NCBI GenBank assembly: GCA_001775965.1
Contig: MEZG01000020.1
Coordinates: 1,159-25,704, forward strand
DNA length: 24,546 nt
Source of the DNA: Candidatus Bathyarchaeota archaeon RBG_13_60_20
GTDB lineage: Archaea; Thermoproteota; Bathyarchaeia; TCS64
Direction: 5' to 3'
Below the pieces are notes generated by a model. That model made no database searches. It saw only the letters and a program-made list of their open reading frames with translations, and was not told the origin of the DNA. Numbering within the stretch: position 1 is the first letter of the stretch; each line of letters opens with the position of its first letter. Shown here piece by piece: positions 21,522 to 24,546 of this stretch. The position numbers were made by a program, and so were the translations under genes.

Positions 21522-22985
21522 CTATACGCCGCCCAGCCAGTAGCTCACCGAGAAGTAGGCCAGGGTGTACACGGCCAGGAACCCGGCGTAGGGCAGCGTG
21601 TCGCGTAGCAGGGCGAAGAAAAGGCCCATGACGCACAGTATCCCCAGGACGGACTCTATCCCGCTGAACCTCTTCAGTGACCCGTAGCTGCGCCGGCCCA
21701 GGCTCGCTAGCCGACCCTTCACGTCGTACTTGGGCACCCTCTCGAAGACGCCGCCCTCCTGGAACACGCCCTCCAGTATGTTGACGGCGCACACCGCGGA
21801 CATGCCGTGGCCCACCAGGGCCAGGAGCCCTATGTAGGGTAGCTTGGACCTGAAGCTGATGCCCTGCCTGCTCAGCGCCGTGTAGTAGTAGACCCCCGTG
21901 CAGAGGGTGCATATGGTGAACATGACCCCGAACCGGGGGTCGGTGACAACCCTGCCGAAGAGGGTCCTGGGCAGGAACCCCGTGAGGAACACGGCGTCGT
22001 AGGAGAGGAGCGCCACCCCCATGAGGACCGTCATGAACATGAGGAGGCTTATACTGTAGTTGGTGAGCTGCATGGTGGCCTGGAACTTCTGGAAGGGGCT
22101 CAGCAGCGGCGAGCCGTAGACCCTGCCCAGAAGCTTACGGGCGCACTGTATGCTGCCCTTGGCCCACCTGGCCTGCTGCACCCTGAACGCGGACAGGTCC
22201 GCGGGGAGCACCCCGGGCACCATCACGTCCCTGAGGTAGACGCCCCTGTACCCCGCCAGCTGCACCCTAACGGCTAGGTCCATGTCCTCGCTCATGGTGT
22301 CCCAGCTCCAGCCCCCAGCCGCCTCGATGGCCCTGGATCGGAACACGCCTGCTGAGCCGTTGAAGCTCATGAGGAACCCCAGGGCGTACCTGCCCGCCTG
22401 GTCCACCATGTGGTGGGCGTCCAGGGCCACCGCGAAGGCCTGGGTAAACTTGTTGAGACCACGGTTAAGGTGCCCCCACCGGGCCTGGACGAAGCCCACG
22501 CCGCGGTCGGCCACCAAATGGGGCACGGTGCGCTCCAGGAAGTCTATCCCCGGCCGGAAGTCAGCATCGAAGACCGCAATGTACTCGCCGCTGGACTTGC
22601 CGTAAGCGTTCCTTAGAGCACCGGCCTTGTACCCCTGTCGCCCCGCCCTCCTCACGGCCCTAATGTTGAACCCTTTGGCCCTGTACCACTCCACGGCCGA
22701 GTCCACGATGCCTCTGGTCTCGTCGGAGCTGTCGTCCAGCACCTGCACCTCGAGCCTGTCCTTGGGCCACCTTAAGGCGCAGACGGCGGCGATGAGCCCC
22801 CCCACGATGGACCCCTCGTTGAAAACGGGGAGCTGCACGGTCACGGCCGGGTAGCGGCTGAGAGGCTTTTCCTCCGGGCTCCTATACTTGGAAGCCCCCC
22901 AGGCCAGTAGAAGGCAGTTGTAGCCGAAGGTGAGCAGCAGGAAGCTGAACATGAAATAGAGGAAGACAACTAGCTCACCGATCAC
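21522..22985 (-). CDS. membrane glycosyltransferase family 2 (cellulose-synthase-like)
   Basis: The 487-aa product is a processive-type GT2 enzyme in the cell membrane. An N-terminal helix (about 7-28) leads into the catalytic domain. It holds VTVQLPVFNE (48-57), DDSSDET (84-90), DADFRP with the metal-binding DAD (140-145), SED as the catalytic base (232-234) and QQARW (270-274), the QxxRW acceptor-site motif. After that come about five to six hydrophobic segments in the C-terminal third. It probably moves a sugar from a nucleotide donor to a polysaccharide or lipid. No PilZ domain is visible. The start is GTG 22985, since no ATG lies in frame above it. A TATA box lies about 40 bases upstream on the minus strand. 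No partner polysaccharide genes are nearby. Confidence 0.88.
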   Translation of the reverse strand: MIGELVVFLYFMFSFLLLTFGYNCLLLAWGASKYRSPEEKPLSRYPAVTVQLPVFNEGSIVGGLIAAVCALRWPKDRLEVQVLDDSSDETRGIVDSAVEWYRAKGFNIRAVRRAGRQGYKAGALRNAYGKSSGEYIAVFDADFRPGIDFLERTVPHLVADRGVGFVQARWGHLNRGLNKFTQAFAVALDAHHMVDQAGRYALGFLMSFNGSAGVFRSRAIEAAGGWSWDTMSEDMDLAVRVQLAGYRGVYLRDVMVPGVLPADLSAFRVQQARWAKGSIQCARKLLGRVYGSPLLSPFQKFQATMQLTNYSISLLMFMTVLMGVALLSYDAVFLTGFLPRTLFGRVVTDPRFGVMFTICTLCTGVYYYTALSRQGISFRSKLPYIGLLALVGHGMSAVCAVNILEGVFQEGGVFERVPKYDVKGRLASLGRRSYGSLKRFSGIESVLGILCVMGLFFALLRDTLPYAGFLAVYTLAYFSVSYWLGGV

Positions 22986-23021
22986 CGCAACACGCCCCCC
23001 ACTTCTAATGGGAAACCATGA

Positions 23022-23027
23022 ATAAAT
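23022..23027 (-). promoter_or_regulatory. TATA box of the glycosyltransferase gene
   Basis: On the minus strand GATTTATTC lies about 37-42 bases before GTG 22985, giving a leader of about 13 bases. Confidence 0.45.
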
Positions 23028-23068
23028 CTGTTCCCAAACCCCATAAACAGGGTGGCCGTAGTTGATCC

Positions 23069-24283
23069 ATGGCGAGTCGAGAAGCAGAAGAAAGGCTCCT
23101 CAGAGAGGTGGACCGGCTTGAGCAGCACATGGTCAACCATATCCAGGGCCTGGTTAGGATTCCCAGCGAGAACCCGCCCGGGGACGAGTCCGAGGTAGCA
23201 GGCTACGTGGCCGAGGCCCTCGCTTCCCTAGGCGTTGACGTGGAGCATGTGGAGCCCGAGCCGGGCCGCGTCAACACCCTTGGGACCCTGAGGGGTTCCG
23301 GCGGAGGCGCGGGGCTCCTCTGGAACGGTCACGTTGACACGGTGCCTCTGGGCAACCCTGACAACTGGACCGTGGACCCGCTGGGAGGGGAGATCCGGGA
23401 CGGCAGGGTCTGGGGCAGGGGTAGCGGAGACATGAAGGGGGCCGTGGCAGCGGCTATCACCGCCGTCAAGGCCCTCCAGGACGCAGGGATCAGCCTCCGC
23501 GGCGACCTTCACATCCACGCCGTGGCAGATGAGGAGTTATTCGGTCGCAGCGGCACCAAGTACCTCTGCGAAAACGGCTACATCCGAGGCGTTGATGCGG
23601 CCATAGTTGGCGAGTCCTCAACCCGGGACGGCAGAATCATGGCGAGGCCCGCCGTCAGAGGCCGCACACTGGTCAGGCTCCGTGCCAGGGGCAGGTCCGC
23701 CCACAGCAGCAGGCCCCACCTGGGCGTCAACGCGGTCCTGAAGATGAGTAAGGCGCTCCTGGCCATCGAGGGCGCCGAGTTCAGGTTCCCAAGACACGGG
23801 CTGCTCCCAGACCCGACCATAGCTCCGGGCACCACCATCAGGGGCGGAACCAAGGACAACATGATCCCGGAGGAGTGCGAGGCGCTGTGTGACGTCCGCA
23901 CCGTCCCAGGGATGAGCCCGGAGGGTGTCGTCGAGGACATCAGGGCCATCGTCCGCGTGCTGGCGTCCAGGGACCCCAATCTCAACGTAGAGGTCACCAC
24001 GCCACTCAGCAAGCCGCCCAGCGAGATACCAGTCACGGGCCCCCTCTACAGGGCCGCGGCTGAGGCAACGAGGCGTGTCGCGGGCTACGACCTAGAGCCC
24101 CTGGGGGCTGAGGGAAGCAACGACACCAGCTACCTCACCGCCGTCGCCGGCATCCCCGCCATGGCTTTCGGCCCGGGCGGCGGCAACGCCCACGCCCCGG
24201 ACGAGTGGGCCGACATCCGCACCCACCTAGACTTCGCCAAGATATATGGGCTCATGGCGATGAGCCTCTGCGGCGTGGAGTAG
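23069..24283 (+). CDS. M20-family metallopeptidase (ArgE/DapE-like deacylase)
   Basis: The 404-aa product is a two-zinc amidohydrolase of the M20 family, which removes acyl groups from amino acids or cuts small peptides in the cytosol. Zinc and catalytic residues are visible: GHVDTVP with His88 and Asp90, GSGDMKG with the bridging Asp121, ADEE with the catalytic Glu155 and zinc ligand Glu156, GES with Glu182, and the C-terminal NAHAPDEW with His375. The dimerisation domain (about 195-310) starts near RGRTLVRLRARGRSAHSS. Length is normal. ATG 23069 lies 27 bases after ATAAA, suggesting a leaderless mRNA. The exact substrate (acetyl-ornithine, succinyl-diaminopimelate, other) is open. An Lrp-type regulator gene follows 36 bases later. 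Confidence 0.88.
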   Translation: MASREAEERLLREVDRLEQHMVNHIQGLVRIPSENPPGDESEVAGYVAEALASLGVDVEHVEPEPGRVNTLGTLRGSGGGAGLLWNGHVDTVPLGNPDNWTVDPLGGEIRDGRVWGRGSGDMKGAVAAAITAVKALQDAGISLRGDLHIHAVADEELFGRSGTKYLCENGYIRGVDAAIVGESSTRDGRIMARPAVRGRTLVRLRARGRSAHSSRPHLGVNAVLKMSKALLAIEGAEFRFPRHGLLPDPTIAPGTTIRGGTKDNMIPEECEALCDVRTVPGMSPEGVVEDIRAIVRVLASRDPNLNVEVTTPLSKPPSEIPVTGPLYRAAAEATRRVAGYDLEPLGAEGSNDTSYLTAVAGIPAMAFGPGGGNAHAPDEWADIRTHLDFAKIYGLMAMSLCGVE

Positions 24284-24290
24284 CCCCACG

Positions 24291-24299
24291 TTTTTAAGG
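24291..24299 (+). promoter_or_regulatory. TATA box of the Lrp/AsnC regulator gene
   Basis: TTTTTAAGG is centred 25-26 bases before ATG 24320, exact leaderless spacing. The T5 run may also end the M20 transcript. Confidence 0.6.
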
Positions 24300-24319
24300 T
24301 GTGCCGAGAACTCTCATTC

Positions 24320-24546
24320 ATGGTCGATGAGGTGGACGAGCGCATCCTCAGGCTCCTAGAGGAGAACAGCCGCGCGACCTACGTTGAGATAGGGCGGAGC
24401 GTGGGGCTGAGCGAGGGCGCTGTCAGGAACCGCGTCCAGGCACTCGTGGCCTCCGGCGTCATAAGGCGATTCACCATAGAGAAGGCGTCCGCGGTGGGTG
24501 TCAGAGCCCTCATCATGATCTCGGTAGACCCCGCTGTGCCCACCAG
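24320..24546 (+). CDS. Lrp/AsnC-family transcriptional regulator, 3' part cut by window end
   Basis: Only the first 75 residues are present. They form the family's N-terminal helix-turn-helix: VDERILRLLEENSRATYVEIG (4-24), the recognition helix region LSEGAVRNRVQALVASGVI (30-48), and the hinge strand RRFTIEKA (49-56). The ligand-binding domain is just beginning (ALIMISVDP). The RRFTIE hinge is like LysM-type archaeal regulators of amino-acid metabolism. It may control the M20 gene next to it. That gene and the regulator have separate TATA boxes. Confidence 0.88.
   Translation, partial: MVDEVDERILRLLEENSRATYVEIGRSVGLSEGAVRNRVQALVASGVIRRFTIEKASAVGVRALIMISVDPAVPT

Overview
The window is archaeal. 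Three things show this: a uS13-uS4-uS11-RpoD-eL18 gene cluster in the archaeal order, TATA boxes 20-30 bases upstream of many start codons (often with leaderless spacing), and archaeal-type enzymes such as multi-subunit 2-oxoacid:ferredoxin oxidoreductase and a divergent KsgA/Dim1. The sequence is GC-rich by eye and most intergenic gaps are short and AT-rich. GTG and TTG starts are common. The lineage cannot be fixed from sequence alone; a Thermoproteota-type archaeon (Bathyarchaeia, Nitrososphaeria or relatives) fits, but this is inference.

Left part (1-7500): an amidohydrolase-2 family metal hydrolase, then a short pelota/eRF1-like protein lacking the N-terminal domain. A 352-base non-coding stretch rich in small inverted repeats follows. 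Next, on the minus strand, comes a MoxR-type AAA+ ATPase directly followed by a VWA-domain protein. Divergent from this pair is a three-gene operon for pyruvate (2-oxoacid):ferredoxin oxidoreductase, in which the gamma and delta subunits are fused.

Middle part (7500-16900): two translationally coupled MFS transporters, a zinc-ribbon membrane protein, and a short GH3-like acyl-adenylating enzyme on the minus strand. Then come an unrecognised conserved-looking 247-aa protein upstream of a KsgA/Dim1-like methyltransferase, an oxalate/formate-antiporter-like MFS protein, and a stand-alone Lrp/AsnC ligand-binding domain. The part closes with a membrane-anchored DUF4097-like beta-repeat protein and an Fpg/Nei-fold protein that lacks the catalytic N-terminal proline. 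In two places convergent genes end on the same CTAG, so both stop codons share four bases.

Right part (16900-24546): the ribosomal protein/RNA polymerase cluster, which stops after eL18, a solitary glycine-cleavage H-like lipoyl protein, tRNA-Lys(CUU) with encoded CCA, and an unrecognised 227-aa protein. A candidate 80-nt structured RNA with its own TATA box follows, then a membrane GT2 glycosyltransferase, an M20 metallopeptidase, and the start of an Lrp/AsnC-family regulator cut by the window end.

The best candidates for something new are the structured RNA at 21394-21473, the MoxR protein with glutamine in place of the Walker B aspartate (plus its VWA partner), the two unrecognised genes at 11629 and 20639, and the N-terminally reduced pelota-like protein. 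No CRISPR array, insertion sequence or prophage was seen.
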